Assembly (NCBI GenBank): GCA_039023545.1
Contig: JBCHKQ010000001.1
Span: forward strand, 186,001-250,000
Direction: 5' to 3'
Source: Spirochaetia bacterium 38H-sp
GTDB taxonomy: Bacteria; Spirochaetota; Spirochaetia; Winmispirales; Winmispiraceae
Length of the DNA: 64,000 nucleotides
Shown here: piece by piece, positions 36,701-45,925 of the stretch
Layout: each line of letters opens with the position of its first letter
How positions within the stretch are numbered: the first letter of the stretch is position 1
Program-made: the position numbers and the translations under genes
Notes under the pieces: model-generated
What the model saw: only the letters and a program-made list of their open reading frames with translations
Database searches by the model: none
Told to the model about the DNA's origin: nothing

Positions 36701-39700
36701 TAGGCAAAATTACTGTCTATAGGTGATGTATTGGTATCATCCACAGCATACCCAGCTCCTAAGAATACCATATCGCCTGTGGTACTCTCTAATGTATTCC
36801 CTGAGGGATATAACGTCCCACTGTAGAGGACTATATTCTGCGCCTTTATACTTGCCGTAAGATTTATAGCATTACCGGCCCCTACATCAAACATGATGTA
36901 TGCGGGTTCTGTTGTCGCGCCTATGGAAGACAGGATAAGACTGACTGAAGAGAGAAAGATAAGATTATGTGCACCTAGTGCATTGTCATCTATCGCACCT
37001 GTTATATTTATGCTACCTGTACCTGAAGTAAAACTAATACTTGCAGAAGAAGATGCAAGAATAATTGCCGGACTTATACTTATATTGGAATTGCCTGTTG
37101 TTATGTTTCCTCCGCAACTTACAACATTGCCACTCGTTATGTTGAGTGCCCCAATAGGTGTTGTAGAGCCAAGGTTATCAGAAAAAACGATATCTCCACT
37201 TCCTCCATTTATGGTAAGATTAAATGCGCCATCTATAGTAGAAGAAAAACTTATATCCCCTGCTCCAGAAGAACTATCCAAAATTACATTAGCTGATAAA
37301 CTTGCTGCATCCAATATTGATATACCGTTTCCTCCTGTAAGATTAGCTCCGAGAACCACGGGAGTAGCCCCCCCTGCTCCATCAAGGCTTATTCTCCCCG
37401 TCCCTGCATCCACTACCTGATTTATGCTTATTGATCCACCTGCTGTTATAGTTATATCATTATTCCCGCTGGTTATGCCGCTGGTCGTTCCTACGGTACC
37501 TATAGCTACTCCATCCGCATCTCTGTAGCTTATGCTACCTGCAATATTTGCAGATAAAGTCGATACATTGTTGCTTGTATTGGTAAGCACAACATTCCCA
37601 CTACCTGTGATCTCAAGCCCACTGCAAGATATACTTGCACTCTGGCTTATTCCTCCTCCCTCAGAAAGGCTTATGTTCCCCGTACCTGCATCCACTGTCT
37701 GGTTTATGCTTATTGCTCCACCTGCTGTTATACTTATATCATTATTCCCGCTGGTTATACCGCTGGTCGTTCCTACCGTACCTATAGCTACTCCATCCGT
37801 ATCCGTAAAAACAAAGGTTCCCACAGCATCGGAAGCTAGAGTGTCCACATCATTTGCAGCCTGAGTCAGCGATACAGCACCTCCATGTGTTACAAGAGAA
37901 GGTCCTGCTATTGTCCCTCCAGTCTGATTTATTGCCGTAACACCTGTAAGACTTATTATTCCCGTAGCACTTGCTATGTTGTGTCCGAGTCCAAGTGTCG
38001 TAGCCGCTACGAGACTTATATCTCCACTGCTACTACTCAAGCTGCCTGCCGTGCTCAGTATGCTCCCACTCTCAAGATACAAGTCACTATTTCCTGTATC
38101 AATTGCCTGTGCCGGCAAATCAAGCTGTCCTGTAGCTCTTATCCATAACGGAGCATCTACTCCCAGAGAAGCAGAAGCCACCGTCAGCGCTCCAGTATGA
38201 TTAATATATGCTCCTGTAAGGCTGCTTGCATTGCCTACAGTTAAGGTAGTGGCACCGCTCGTACTTAGAGGATTACCGATGCTTCCTATTACACCGCTCC
38301 CGCTTACTGTCTGCATATTTATTGCAGCGGCACCTATAGTTGCTGTCCCGCTTATGTTGCCTATACCGCCCGTATCAAGAGTCACTGTAGCACTGCCTGC
38401 ATCCACTGTCTGGTTTATGCTTATTGCTCCACCTGCTGTTATAGTTATATCATTATTCCCGCTGGTTATGCCGCTGGTTGTTCCTACCGTACCTACAGCT
38501 ACTCCATCCGTATCTCTGTAGCTTATGCTGCCAGTCCTGTTTACAGCAAGTGTCGTTATATTATTGGACACATTAGTAAGAGTGGTATTACCTATTCCCA
38601 AAAGCTCAAGACCAGAAGCAGTAAGCTGGGCAGTCTGAGTTATGTCCCCGCTTGTATCTAGAGTAACAGTACCTGATACATTAATAAGCGGTAAAGAAAA
38701 GGCTGCAGCATTTGTGGTTGTCACAGAAAGGGAAGACAGGCTCTGTACGCCCCCTACACCACTGCCAAGCCCCACAGTACCATTGCCTGCCGTAATAATG
38801 AGAGACTGTGCACCGGAAGAACTATTAATAGTAGAAGAAAAACCTACATTCCCGTTGGCACTGCTTGTATCAATAGTAACACTTGATGCAAGCACAACAG
38901 GACCAGAAAAAGAAACATTCCCAGCAACAGTGATATCATTATTTAACGTAATCTGTCCTGTAGTAGTTATGCTGAGAGCTCCTGGAGGCTGTGTTACACC
39001 TACTCCTGCAAGACTTACAGCCCCGCTTCCGGAAGAAAGAGATATGGTCTCTACACCGGATACAGAATCAAGATTACCAGCAATTGCTATAGTCCCGTTA
39101 CTAGTACTTGTATCCAAAGTTATGTTCCCACCCGCAACAACGGGTACAGAAGCAGGCACGTCTAAGTTACCACCTGTTACGGTAACATTGGAATCAAAGC
39201 GCAATGTTCCAGCAGAAGTAACAGTAATACTATCAATAGACAATAAATCAAGAAATCTGACAGAAGTGCCAGCACCTCCAGTATTGGCAATAACAAGGGA
39301 AGATGCTACAGCTCCTCCCATGCTTATACTTTGATTTCCCGCCCCATCAAGAATAAGCACAGAGCTAGTAAGAGTCAGAACCCCGGTATTGGTGAGGTCT
39401 CCCTCAAGATTAAGATTTACAGAAGACACATCAAGGATGCCTGTTACAGAAAGATTACCATTTACATCAAGGTCATAAGAAACAGCAGAAAGATTACCCA
39501 ATACATCTAAGTTGCCTATAAGAGAAAGAGCAGATCCCTGAGAGACAGATGCACCAGCAGAAATATTGAGATTCCCCAGAGAGGCAGAAGACGTTATGCT
39601 TGCGGGATTACCACTCATAATGATGGTTGACTGGGCAGAGGGATCTGTAAATGTACCGCTTATACTAATATTTCCGCTTACATTTACAGTATTTATGGCA

Positions 39701-42081
39701 GAAGAAGTAAAACTCCCAGATGCCCCCATAGAAAAATCACTACAGTTTATAGTACCGGAAGAAGTAACAGTACCAGCAAAAGACAATATTCCTGTAGTAA
39801 GCGTCCCTCCGGAGGACAGAGTAAGTGTTCCTCCGGAATTTACTGTGGTGTCCGCAGAAACAAGTGATGCAGCACCTGTTACGATAACTCCGGATATGTA
39901 AAGGCCGCCCGTCACACTTAAGTTGTTTCCCCCCATATCAAGAGAGGCATTGGTCTCTACAGATAATGCTCCTGCGACATCTATAGAAGATAACATAGAA
40001 AAAGAAGCAGCAGAAGCGGGTAAAAACTCAAGATTATAATAATCCGTTGTTCCATAATCTGTTATAACACCTCCGGAAGAAGAGCTATATCTCACTGTAC
40101 CACTGTCCGTATCCATAACATTGGTTCTGCCACTTCCAGAGAGTATGATAGTACCATTATTGCTCAGAGTTCCGTTTACAGTAAGGTTATAATCGGAAAG
40201 ATCCATACTGGCAGAAGTATTGATATCAAGATTATTTATACTCCAATTGGCAGACAAGACAGGATAAAAACTGCATCCATTGGGAATTATTATATTCTCT
40301 GTACCATCATTGAGGCTTGGAGCAGTACCCCCCGCCCAGTTATTACCATCTGCCCAGGAAGTGCTCGTATCGCCATCCCATACATATGTAGGATTGGGAT
40401 CAAGTATCTGTATGATTTTATCATCTACAGATGTCCATGTTGTACCACCATCAACAGACATTTCAAGACTGCCGGAAGAAACAGAAAAAGGACTAGTAAG
40501 CTGCAATCCGCTTATTGTAAGAGTATCCGTTACGGCAAAATCACTTGTAACATCTATTACAAGGACACCTCCAGAATAAGAAACCGTAGGAGATACAGCA
40601 CCACTGCCAGAAACAGTCAAACCGGGACTAGTAACAGAAGTATCAAACCCAGCTCCCAATCCTGTAGGAATTCTTATGCGAATATCATTTGCAGCAGTAA
40701 TATCAGCAGTCCCGCTGTCAGATATATTTATGTCTGGAAGAGCTTGCGGAGAAGCAGCCGATGAGTAAAAAGAAGTGTTCGCAGCAGAAGATATTATAGG
40801 AGAAGGGTTGGCAACAAAATCAATACTAACAGTATCAAAAGAAGATGTACCAAAGCTATCGCTACCACCAGAGCCATCCCAGTAAACAGTAACAGTAACA
40901 GTCTCCACAGAAGCATCGCTTACAGAAAAACTAGCAATACCATCAGAAGAAGTTGTTATCAGCTCCGTCTGAAGAGTAGCATTATTATCAGGAGATATCT
41001 GAGCACTGCCATTGACAGCAACATAAATATCCCGCTGATATGGTACGGGATTACCGGAAGAATCTACAATCTGCAAAGACACAGTAGCAGAATCACCAGA
41101 AGCAACAGTCTGGGAAGACGGTGCTACAGAAACATGATCCGGAGATGGTGGAGTATAGGAAGCAGAATATATCTTAAGAGGAACCTCCGTAGCATCATAG
41201 GTAGTATCATTGATGGTAAACCAGAAAAGACTTGTGTTTATAGGAGGCTCAGTCCCGCTTCCTTCTGTTATCTGCAATCTCCAAGTTGTATTGACATAAG
41301 ATACATTACCAATAGTATAGGAAGTTATTGCAGCCACATTGTTTCCTGATCCGGAAGGTGCAACAAGAGGAGTCCCAGAAGGGTCATAAGCTGCAAGAGA
41401 TTCTCCACCATCCATGTCCCAATTCTTATAATCTATCGTATCGGTAGTGGATGCAGTATCCGGTACAAATGGATAAAGGTTCCAAGTATTAGTGTTCAGA
41501 AGAGCCAATGACATGACATAGGCAAAGGCTCTTATATTGGTATCTCCTGTGGGTGTACCGGAATTTATATAGGAAACATCACACCTAAAGGCGTTTTTGT
41601 TATTGTTTGCCGCCTCTGCAACAATTCTAAAATAATATTTATTTCCTATATGCTCACCCTGAGAAGGTAAAACACCTGGGAAATAAAGCCAACCTGTCTC
41701 TGTAGTGGCGCTTATCTGTCCTAGTACAGTACCCGACCCCTGAGCCTCCGATAAACTGGCATAAGTCATTTGCCTTGCCGTAGAATCTGAAAATGCACCA
41801 CTGCCACCTATGAGATAGAAATTCCATGTACCTCCTGTACCTTGATCAGGACTGGCACCGCTTAAACCCGGATGTTCTATTGCAAAATAAAGTGTGGAGC
41901 TTATAGTATCTGGAACTTCATAAAAAACGACCTGATATGCATCCGTATCCCCGTTGGCAGCACTTCCTGTTACCTGAAGATAATTGGTAGAAGAACCGGG
42001 AATAGCACTTTGAGCAGAAATTCTGAAGACAAAAAAAACAGAAAAGATAAAAACTATAAACAGACCCTTTTTTAAGGTCAT
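33751..42081 (-). CDS. 2776-residue secreted beta-repeat surface protein with a FlgD-like C-terminal Ig domain
   Basis: Signal peptide (KKGLFIVFIFSVFFVFRISA) with GGAGGAG before the ATG. Residues about 290-410 form an invasin-type Ig domain (SSQTVASGDSATVSLQIVDS). From about 590 to 1750 lies a long array of short strands rich in Ser, Gly, Asn and Thr (NLSVTGILDVSSVNLNLEGD), the parallel beta-helix type known from haemagglutinin-like proteins. Three nearly identical units lie in the middle of it. Several Ig-like or calcium-dependent-looking domains follow. The end (YTVAWDGRNMGGTIVARGLY) is a FlgD-type Ig domain, often found at the C-terminus of secreted proteins. Probably an adhesin or sheath protein. 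No transport partner (TpsB-type or barrel) is encoded beside it. Confidence 0.8.
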   Translation of the reverse strand: MTLKKGLFIVFIFSVFFVFRISAQSAIPGSSTNYLQVTGSAANGDTDAYQVVFYEVPDTISSTLYFAIEHPGLSGASPDQGTGGTWNFYLIGGSGAFSDSTARQMTYASLSEAQGSGTVLGQISATTETGWLYFPGVLPSQGEHIGNKYYFRIVAEAANNNKNAFRCDVSYINSGTPTGDTNIRAFAYVMSLALLNTNTWNLYPFVPDTASTTDTIDYKNWDMDGGESLAAYDPSGTPLVAPSGSGNNVAAITSYTIGNVSYVNTTWRLQITEGSGTEPPINTSLFWFTINDTTYDATEVPLKIYSASYTPPSPDHVSVAPSSQTVASGDSATVSLQIVDSSGNPVPYQRDIYVAVNGSAQISPDNNATLQTELITTSSDGIASFSVSDASVETVTVTVYWDGSGGSDSFGTSSFDTVSIDFVANPSPIISSAANTSFYSSAASPQALPDINISDSGTADITAANDIRIRIPTGLGAGFDTSVTSPGLTVSGSGAVSPTVSYSGGVLVIDVTSDFAVTDTLTISGLQLTSPFSVSSGSLEMSVDGGTTWTSVDDKIIQILDPNPTYVWDGDTSTSWADGNNWAGGTAPSLNDGTENIIIPNGCSFYPVLSANWSINNLDINTSASMDLSDYNLTVNGTLSNNGTIILSGSGRTNVMDTDSGTVRYSSSSGGVITDYGTTDYYNLEFLPASAASFSMLSSIDVAGALSVETNASLDMGGNNLSVTGGLYISGVIVTGAASLVSADTTVNSGGTLTLSSGGTLTTGILSFAGTVTSSGTINCSDFSMGASGSFTSSAINTVNVSGNISISGTFTDPSAQSTIIMSGNPASITSSASLGNLNISAGASVSQGSALSLIGNLDVLGNLSAVSYDLDVNGNLSVTGILDVSSVNLNLEGDLTNTGVLTLTSSVLILDGAGNQSISMGGAVASSLVIANTGGAGTSVRFLDLLSIDSITVTSAGTLRFDSNVTVTGGNLDVPASVPVVAGGNITLDTSTSNGTIAIAGNLDSVSGVETISLSSGSGAVSLAGVGVTQPPGALSITTTGQITLNNDITVAGNVSFSGPVVLASSVTIDTSSANGNVGFSSTINSSSGAQSLIITAGNGTVGLGSGVGGVQSLSSLSVTTTNAAAFSLPLINVSGTVTLDTSGDITQTAQLTASGLELLGIGNTTLTNVSNNITTLAVNRTGSISYRDTDGVAVGTVGTTSGITSGNNDITITAGGAISINQTVDAGSATVTLDTGGIGNISGTATIGAAAINMQTVSGSGVIGSIGNPLSTSGATTLTVGNASSLTGAYINHTGALTVASASLGVDAPLWIRATGQLDLPAQAIDTGNSDLYLESGSILSTAGSLSSSSGDISLVAATTLGLGHNIASATGIISLTGVTAINQTGGTIAGPSLVTHGGAVSLTQAANDVDTLASDAVGTFVFTDTDGVAIGTVGTTSGITSGNNDISITAGGAISINQTVDAGTGNISLSEGGGISQSASISCSGLEITGSGNVVLTNTSNNVSTLSANIAGSISYRDADGVAIGTVGTTSGITSGNNDITITAGGSISINQVVDAGTGRISLDGAGGATPVVLGANLTGGNGISILDAASLSANVILDSSSGAGDISFSSTIDGAFNLTINGGSGDIVFSDNLGSTTPIGALNITSGNVVSCGGNITTGNSNISISPAIILASSSASISFTSGTGSINITGAIDDNALGAHNLIFLSSVSLILSSIGATTEPAYIMFDVGAGNAINLTASIKAQNIVLYSGTLYPSGNTLESTTGDMVFLGAGYAVDDTNTSPIDSNFAYPGAATLTSIYDPGAPYSGAFDSVSLTGSSVITGRNFYANGINMSATGAWTLNVPDNSSSQLIAYPVPGGAYGTGAGTYAVAYNSTVSNCNAGTGLISASTENGNIDGGGNFGWDFTSPDIGVTVETISDNAIHITFSENIENSNGEITAAVSAGLLRFSDSSGTYAFDEVYSDASLTTPLPNSDTNEFYLVATGAGDKWNTDATGASAGASTSTDRSGTHRTTTPSIYIEKGSLFDTAKNPIKAYGINGNPSVTYPAYTATTDKASPVLYRVEYGRADPASTSGTNYHAHNFFHLYYSEPVTIGSINTTDQNIRTENTAATVGGDIRDDSGTYILVDGYFRLQPASYPSPMERGEKGESVGVTSSNSIYRTLAGLITSPDHELVIFLSGYNDGISWPGWHKNVPNPAGGIISAVFDLGGQITDNSANANSLDTTVIPSLAADSTGGAWIGLWDVDAPTLAPYTTVAGTYEALVLDLDINGRADSIDLHFLDDPSSPWDSSTDHPQASSMGIRDYFTAYPADNVYQAFYIGLSGGSLTNTYNSSLVTGVSNNLFTSVSVADDTYMRLTLSGAPWGVLNVQLDISYDHTQAYLTDLAGNLMEDFGPLRMIERVPPRIEFTLAAAGDNRIYLRFSEPAYGDINHTTQITPSDFTLGGITANISSINIIKAASDNIGAWEAYLMLDDTLTEDEIVSGTVSVVADNTVYDASGNYMLASDIHNVTDIGLGIVEPLWASDSIHTDIAGGGFESLKTFNGSGNLMPGDITLQARILASSIQSSQLYLLYDIDPQDSYYATTDQYNRTTFPDMWFPTLFNGVNTKANTEARSLSPFSSTGALRNFLIPGSDPEMQAGKTLEFIFYISNLYCARLMDTSDLTSLAPWSFNLTDIVRQRSGVTILNNVINPVNNEVTVISYTLAATGMVTIQVFSLDGSLVRTLKREVQGKGTYTVAWDGRNMGGTIVARGLYFIRVVGPDIDEYRKVMIVK
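37404..37531 (-). repeat. near-identical internal repeat, copy 1
   Basis: About 125 bp almost identical in DNA to copies at 37687-37811 and 38398-38525. It encodes DGVAIGTVGTTSGITSGNND followed by ITITAGGSISINQVVDAG. Confidence 0.8.
37687..37811 (-). repeat. near-identical internal repeat, copy 2
   Basis: Same unit with SITAGGAISINQTVDAG. Differences from the other copies are a handful of single bases, so the copies are recent or kept alike by gene conversion. Confidence 0.8.
38398..38525 (-). repeat. near-identical internal repeat, copy 3
   Basis: Same unit, encoding DGVAVGTVGTTSGITSGNND; the gap to copy 2 is longer (about 590 bp) than that between copies 1 and 2 (about 155 bp). Confidence 0.8.
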
Positions 42082-42220
42082 ATCTCCTCCAAATAGTCAT
42101 ATAAAAGGAAAAAAATTAAAATAACCCAATATAAATATACTATATATTGACAGGCATTTCCTTATTTTTTCAATCGTGAGCTTGAAAAAAAGACAAGAAA
42201 GGTATAAAGTATGATTATAT

Positions 42221-42230
42221 AAACCGGTTT
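42221..42230 (+). promoter_or_regulatory. LacI-type operator in front of the epimerase gene
   Basis: AAACCGGTTT, a perfect 10-bp palindrome with a central CG as LacI-family regulators prefer. It follows a possible -10 box TATGAT (42210-42215) and lies about 20 bases before the ATG, where bound repressor would block transcription. The same palindrome occurs twice at the other mannan operon. Confidence 0.75.
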
Positions 42231-42248
42231 CTGTAATAGGAGATGATA

Positions 42249-43466
42249 ATGTCAAATAGAATAAAACAAGAGCTTGAGAAACTCCAGACCCAACTCAAAA
42301 AAGAAGTACAAGAGAACATATTGCCTTTCTGGTTAGACAAAAAAGACACCAATAACGGGGGATTCTTTGGCCTTATAAAAGAAAACACGGATAAAACAGC
42401 AAAAAAGGGACTCGTAATGAGTGCAAGACACATGTGGAGCTTTTCCTGTGCGTACAAAAATTTTGCTAATAGTGAATACAAGGATGCTGCAGATCATGCT
42501 TATGACTTTATGATAAAAAGTTTGTACGATAGAGAACACAAAGGCTTTTTTTGGTCATGCGACTACAGGGGAGAAAAAGAAGAAAGTATAAAAAAGGTGT
42601 ATGGCAATGCCTTCGCCATATATGCACTTGCAGAATACTATGAAATAAGCAAGAATAAACAGGCCATAACGATTGCATGGGAAACCTACGATATACTTGA
42701 GACAATATGCAAAGATAAAAAGCATAATGGCTACTATGAGGCCTTTGACAGAGAATGGGCTACACCCATACCTGAGCCTCTCGGAGAAGAAGACCTCGGA
42801 TGTCCCAAAAGTATGAACACTCATCTTCATATACTGGAAGCATACAGCACCTTATACAGGATAACAGGAGACAAAAAAGTAGCGGAAGCCATTGAAAATC
42901 TTCTGAAGATTCTTACATCGCATATACTTAAAGATAAGGTACATCTGGGACTATATTTTTCGGAAGACTGGAAGAGACTGGATAAGATAATCTCCTACGG
43001 ACACGATATAGAAGCAAGTTGGCTTCTTACAGAGGCAGCAGAACTTCTGTGGCAGGACAAGCTGCCTGAGGATTTTAAAAAGCTGATAAGTGCAATAACG
43101 GAGTTTTATCTAGACTATCTTACAGAAAACAACTACAGCCTTCCAAACGAAAGAAGAGAAGATAACAGCATGGACGAAGAAAGAGTCTGGTGGGTACAGG
43201 CAGAGGCCTTTGTGGGAATGCTCAATGCATATCAGCTTTTTAAAAGAAAAGAATATCTTACAACAGCAATAAAAGTATGGGAATTTATAGAAAACTATAT
43301 ATCCGACAAAGATAAGGGCGAGTGGTACTGGTCAGTAACCAAGGAGGGAATTCCCGTACAAGGACACCCCAAGGGCGGTATGTGGAAATCAAGCTATCAT
43401 AATACACGTGCATGTATAGAAGGAATAAACAGAATAAATCACATAATAGAAACGGAGGAAATATGA
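42249..43466 (+). CDS. AGE-family epimerase, probably cellobiose/mannobiose 2-epimerase
   Basis: 405 residues, (alpha/alpha)6 barrel. It turns the reducing-end mannose of beta-1,4-mannobiose into glucose, giving the substrate of mannosylglucose phosphorylase; that specificity is inferred from the neighbours. Family marks include [16 protein letters not shown] (about 57-72), [10 protein letters not shown], and conserved His residues in [12 protein letters not shown] and [13 protein letters not shown] further His lies in [15 protein letters not shown] near the end. The ATG at 42249 is chosen over 42243 because AGGAG is correctly spaced only for it. The stop overlaps the start of the GH130 gene (ATGA). 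Simple N-acylglucosamine epimerases share the fold but would not fit this context. Confidence 0.88.
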   Translation: MSNRIKQELEKLQTQLKKEVQENILPFWLDKKDTNNGGFFGLIKENTDKTAKKGLVMSARHMWSFSCAYKNFANSEYKDAADHAYDFMIKSLYDREHKGFFWSCDYRGEKEESIKKVYGNAFAIYALAEYYEISKNKQAITIAWETYDILETICKDKKHNGYYEAFDREWATPIPEPLGEEDLGCPKSMNTHLHILEAYSTLYRITGDKKVAEAIENLLKILTSHILKDKVHLGLYFSEDWKRLDKIISYGHDIEASWLLTEAAELLWQDKLPEDFKKLISAITEFYLDYLTENNYSLPNERREDNSMDEERVWWVQAEAFVGMLNAYQLFKRKEYLTTAIKVWEFIENYISDKDKGEWYWSVTKEGIPVQGHPKGGMWKSSYHNTRACIEGINRINHIIETEEI

Positions 43467-44629
43467 ACATCTTTAAAGCAAGAAAAAAACAGATAGAGAC
43501 AGCATATAAAAAACTCATAAATAAAAAAAACAAGCCTGTTTTTCCTGACAATGGGATTTACACAAGATATAGCTATCCCATACTCACGGCAGATCACATT
43601 CCTCCACATTGGAGATATGACTACAATCCAAAGACCAATCCCTTTTTTATGGAAAGAATGGGGATAGAAGCCGTATTTAACGCAGGTGCGATAAAAATAG
43701 ATGAACGATACATCTTAGTATGCAGGGTAGAAGGCTCAGATAGAAAGAGTTTTTTTGCCATTGCAGAAAGCAAAGACGGAATACATTTTGAGTTCAAAGG
43801 AGAACCTATACTCATACCGGACATAAGTGGTGAGACCAATCTCTACGATATGAGATTAACACTCCATGAGGACGGCTGGATATACGGTATTTTCTGTGCC
43901 GAAAGTAAAGATCCGACAGCGCCCATCTCCGACACATCCAGTGCTGTTGCAGCTGCAGGCATAGTGAGAACAAAGGATCTATTGGACTGGGAAAGATTAC
44001 CTAACCTCACAACCCCGTCTCCTCAGCAGAGAAACGTTGTTCTGCATCCAGAGCTTGTCAATGGTAAATACATGTTTTACACCCGTCCTCAAGATGGTTT
44101 TATAGATACGGGCTCCGGAGGCGGGATTTGCTACGGCTTCTGCAAATCCATAGAAAATCCTGTAATAGAAACAGAATACCTCCTCGATCCCAAAATATAT
44201 CACACGATAAAAGAAGTAAAAAACGGTGCGGGAGCTCCACCTATAAGAACAGAAAAAGGGTGGCTGCATATAGCACATGGAGTGAGGGCAACAGCCGGTG
44301 GGCTAAGATATGTGCTCTACTCTTTTCTTACGGATCTCAAGGAACCATACAAAGTGATAGCAAGGCCAGGAGGACATCTTATGGCACCAAAAGAAGAGGA
44401 ATACATAGGAGACGTCCCCAATGTCCTTTTCTGTAACGGTGCAATAGCAGATGATAACAACAGACTACTCATATACTATGCATCATCTGATACGCGATTA
44501 CATGTTGCAGAAAGCAGCATAGACAGAATGATTGACTACTGTCTCAACACCCCAGAAGACGGATTGAGGACATATGAGACAGTAAATCAAAGACTCAATC
44601 TGATAAAAAACAATAAAAACCTTTTCTGA
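43463..44629 (+). CDS. GH130 phosphorylase, probably 4-O-beta-D-mannosyl-D-glucose phosphorylase
   Basis: 388 residues, five-bladed propeller. It splits mannosyl-glucose with phosphate to mannose-1-phosphate and glucose. The N-terminal ITxDHIPP-like segment ([20 protein letters not shown]) and the length match the GH130_1 subfamily. The Asp of [20 protein letters not shown] lies where the catalytic acid is expected, and PLxPHGVR-like features appear as [17 protein letters not shown]. The start at 43463 has GGAGG and overlaps the epimerase stop, so product and substrate enzymes are made together. The assignment to subfamily 1 rests on length and motifs by eye. Confidence 0.88.
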   Translation: MNIFKARKKQIETAYKKLINKKNKPVFPDNGIYTRYSYPILTADHIPPHWRYDYNPKTNPFFMERMGIEAVFNAGAIKIDERYILVCRVEGSDRKSFFAIAESKDGIHFEFKGEPILIPDISGETNLYDMRLTLHEDGWIYGIFCAESKDPTAPISDTSSAVAAAGIVRTKDLLDWERLPNLTTPSPQQRNVVLHPELVNGKYMFYTRPQDGFIDTGSGGGICYGFCKSIENPVIETEYLLDPKIYHTIKEVKNGAGAPPIRTEKGWLHIAHGVRATAGGLRYVLYSFLTDLKEPYKVIARPGGHLMAPKEEEYIGDVPNVLFCNGAIADDNNRLLIYYASSDTRLHVAESSIDRMIDYCLNTPEDGLRTYETVNQRLNLIKNNKNLF

Positions 44630-44651
44630 TACATGTAACCATATAAAAGTC

Positions 44652-44706
44652 TTTACATTTTTTAAAAATAAGCTACAATGGAAACTGGAAATTCTTTCCG
44701 GTTTCC
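44652..44706 (+). promoter_or_regulatory. promoter and self-regulatory palindrome of the LacI-type gene
   Basis: TTTACA (44652-44657), a 16-bp spacer and TACAAT (44674-44679) form the promoter. Just after it, GGAAACTGGAAA (44680-44691) and TTTCCGGTTTCC (44695-44706) are inverted repeats with one mismatch around a 3-base centre. The right arm ends CCGGTTTCC, like the locus operator. It covers the transcript start, so self-repression is likely. Confidence 0.6.
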
Positions 44707-44728
44707 ATAATATATCCAGGAGAAAAAA

Positions 44729-45745
44729 GTGAAACTTACAATCAACGAGATAGCACGGCTTGCCAATGTATCCAAGTCCACAGTATCCAAGGTGCTCAAC
44801 AATTATCCGGGTATAAACAAAAACACAAGAGAAAAAGTCTTAAAGATAGTAAAAGAAACCCAGTACGAACCAAACATAATAGCAAGAGCCCTGTCATCAA
44901 AAAAAACGGGTAACATAGGCCTGTTAATACCTCATAGTCCGGAGCATACTATAAGCGGAGCATACTGGACTACCTTTATATCTCGCATAACAATAGAGCT
45001 ATCTGCTCACGATTATAACCTTCTGCTCCTTCTGCCTCATGAAGAAGGAAAACTAGAAGACATATTCCGACTCGTACTCAAGAGAGGTATTGTAGACGGT
45101 CTTATAATAGGCTCAGAATGCCTAGACAGGCACTGGCTTAGTGAGCTTAAAAACAACAACATCCCCTTTGTCATGCTGGGAAAAAATCCCGATTTTACTC
45201 ACTACAGCGTGGATATAGATAACGAAGATGCTGCATGTAAAGCAACAGAACATCTTATAGAACAGGGATACAGACGCATAGCCCTGATAGCAGGTCCTAT
45301 AAATTTTTACTACAACTCAGAACGCGCAAAAGGATATAGAAAAGCAATAACAACACACTCCCTAGAATATTCAAGAGAGCTCTACCTGCCATACGACAAT
45401 TATCAGCGCTTAAGAGAAGAGGTAGAGAGCATAATAACAGGAGCCGCCCCTGCTGACGCACTACTTGTAACAGCAGGCGGAGACTTTATGCTGGAAGTCC
45501 TGGACAGCATAAAAAAAACAGGCCGCAAGCCCCCGCAAACAGGATTCGTAAGCTTTGACGACTATCGCTATCTTGACCACATAAACCCGCCAGTAAGCGC
45601 AGTAAGCCAGCCCATGGTAGAAATGAGCAAGGCTTCAGTTGACATACTTGTAAAACTATTAAAGAAACAAGAACCGGAAGAAAAAGAAGTATTTTTTAAG
45701 GCAAAACTCAACATAAGAAAATCCTCTCTAAAAAACAGAAACTAG
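44729..45745 (+). CDS. LacI-family transcriptional regulator of the mannan locus
   Basis: 338 residues. The N-terminal helix-turn-helix and hinge are clear: TINEIARLANVSKSTVSKVL, then YEPNIIARALSSKKTGNIGL with the minor-groove-binding hinge. The rest is a periplasmic-binding-protein-like sensor (about 60-330) ending in a typical FKAKLNIRKSS. The start is a GTG with AGGAGAAAA upstream. Its place between the two mannan operons and the palindromes AAACCGGTTT beside them point to a local repressor; the inducer is probably a manno-oligosaccharide, mannosyl-glucose or a product of them. The stop codon TAG is part of the following repeat-element tag. Confidence 0.92.
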   Translation: MKLTINEIARLANVSKSTVSKVLNNYPGINKNTREKVLKIVKETQYEPNIIARALSSKKTGNIGLLIPHSPEHTISGAYWTTFISRITIELSAHDYNLLLLLPHEEGKLEDIFRLVLKRGIVDGLIIGSECLDRHWLSELKNNNIPFVMLGKNPDFTHYSVDIDNEDAACKATEHLIEQGYRRIALIAGPINFYYNSERAKGYRKAITTHSLEYSRELYLPYDNYQRLREEVESIITGAAPADALLVTAGGDFMLEVLDSIKKTGRKPPQTGFVSFDDYRYLDHINPPVSAVSQPMVEMSKASVDILVKLLKKQEPEEKEVFFKAKLNIRKSSLKNRN

Positions 45746-45909
45746 ACCGAACGTCGTGCCAGCACCCCCAAGAGCACATCCAAGGGAAAAGGGTACTGGC
45801 AGTCCTGCCTTTGGCAAAAAGAAAGAAGCCTCCGAAGAAGAATCAAAAAGTCCTATAATTCTTCTGCCGGAGGCAGCAGGGTACGCATTGCGGACCCTGC
45901 GTTCGATAT
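45744..45909. repeat. tagged-hairpin element, full bipartite copy (F)
   Basis: AGACCGAACG at 45744-45753, starting inside the TAG stop of the lacI-type gene, and CGTTCGATAT at 45900-45909. The left stem (GCCAGCACCC with GGGTACTGGC) is followed by CCTGCCTTTGGCAAAA. On the other strand the right stem (CAGGGT.CGC with GCG.ACCCTG) is followed by CTGCCTCCGGCAGAAG. It fills the space between two convergent genes and can act as a two-way terminator. Confidence 0.85.
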
Positions 45910-45925
45910 AAAATAAGGATGAAGC

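Noticed and set aside
35236-39334. Several long plus-strand open frames opposite the giant beta-repeat gene
   Set aside because: Low-complexity shadow frames created by Ser/Thr/Gly-rich coding on the other strand.
33751-42081. C-terminal domain as a type IX secretion signal
   Set aside because: The end is a FlgD-like Ig domain also seen outside Bacteroidetes; nothing else in the window points to type IX secretion.
42147-42175. TTGACA at 42147 as the -35 box of the epimerase promoter
   Set aside because: No acceptable -10 box lies 16-18 bases downstream; the TATGAT nearer the operator is better but lacks a clear -35.
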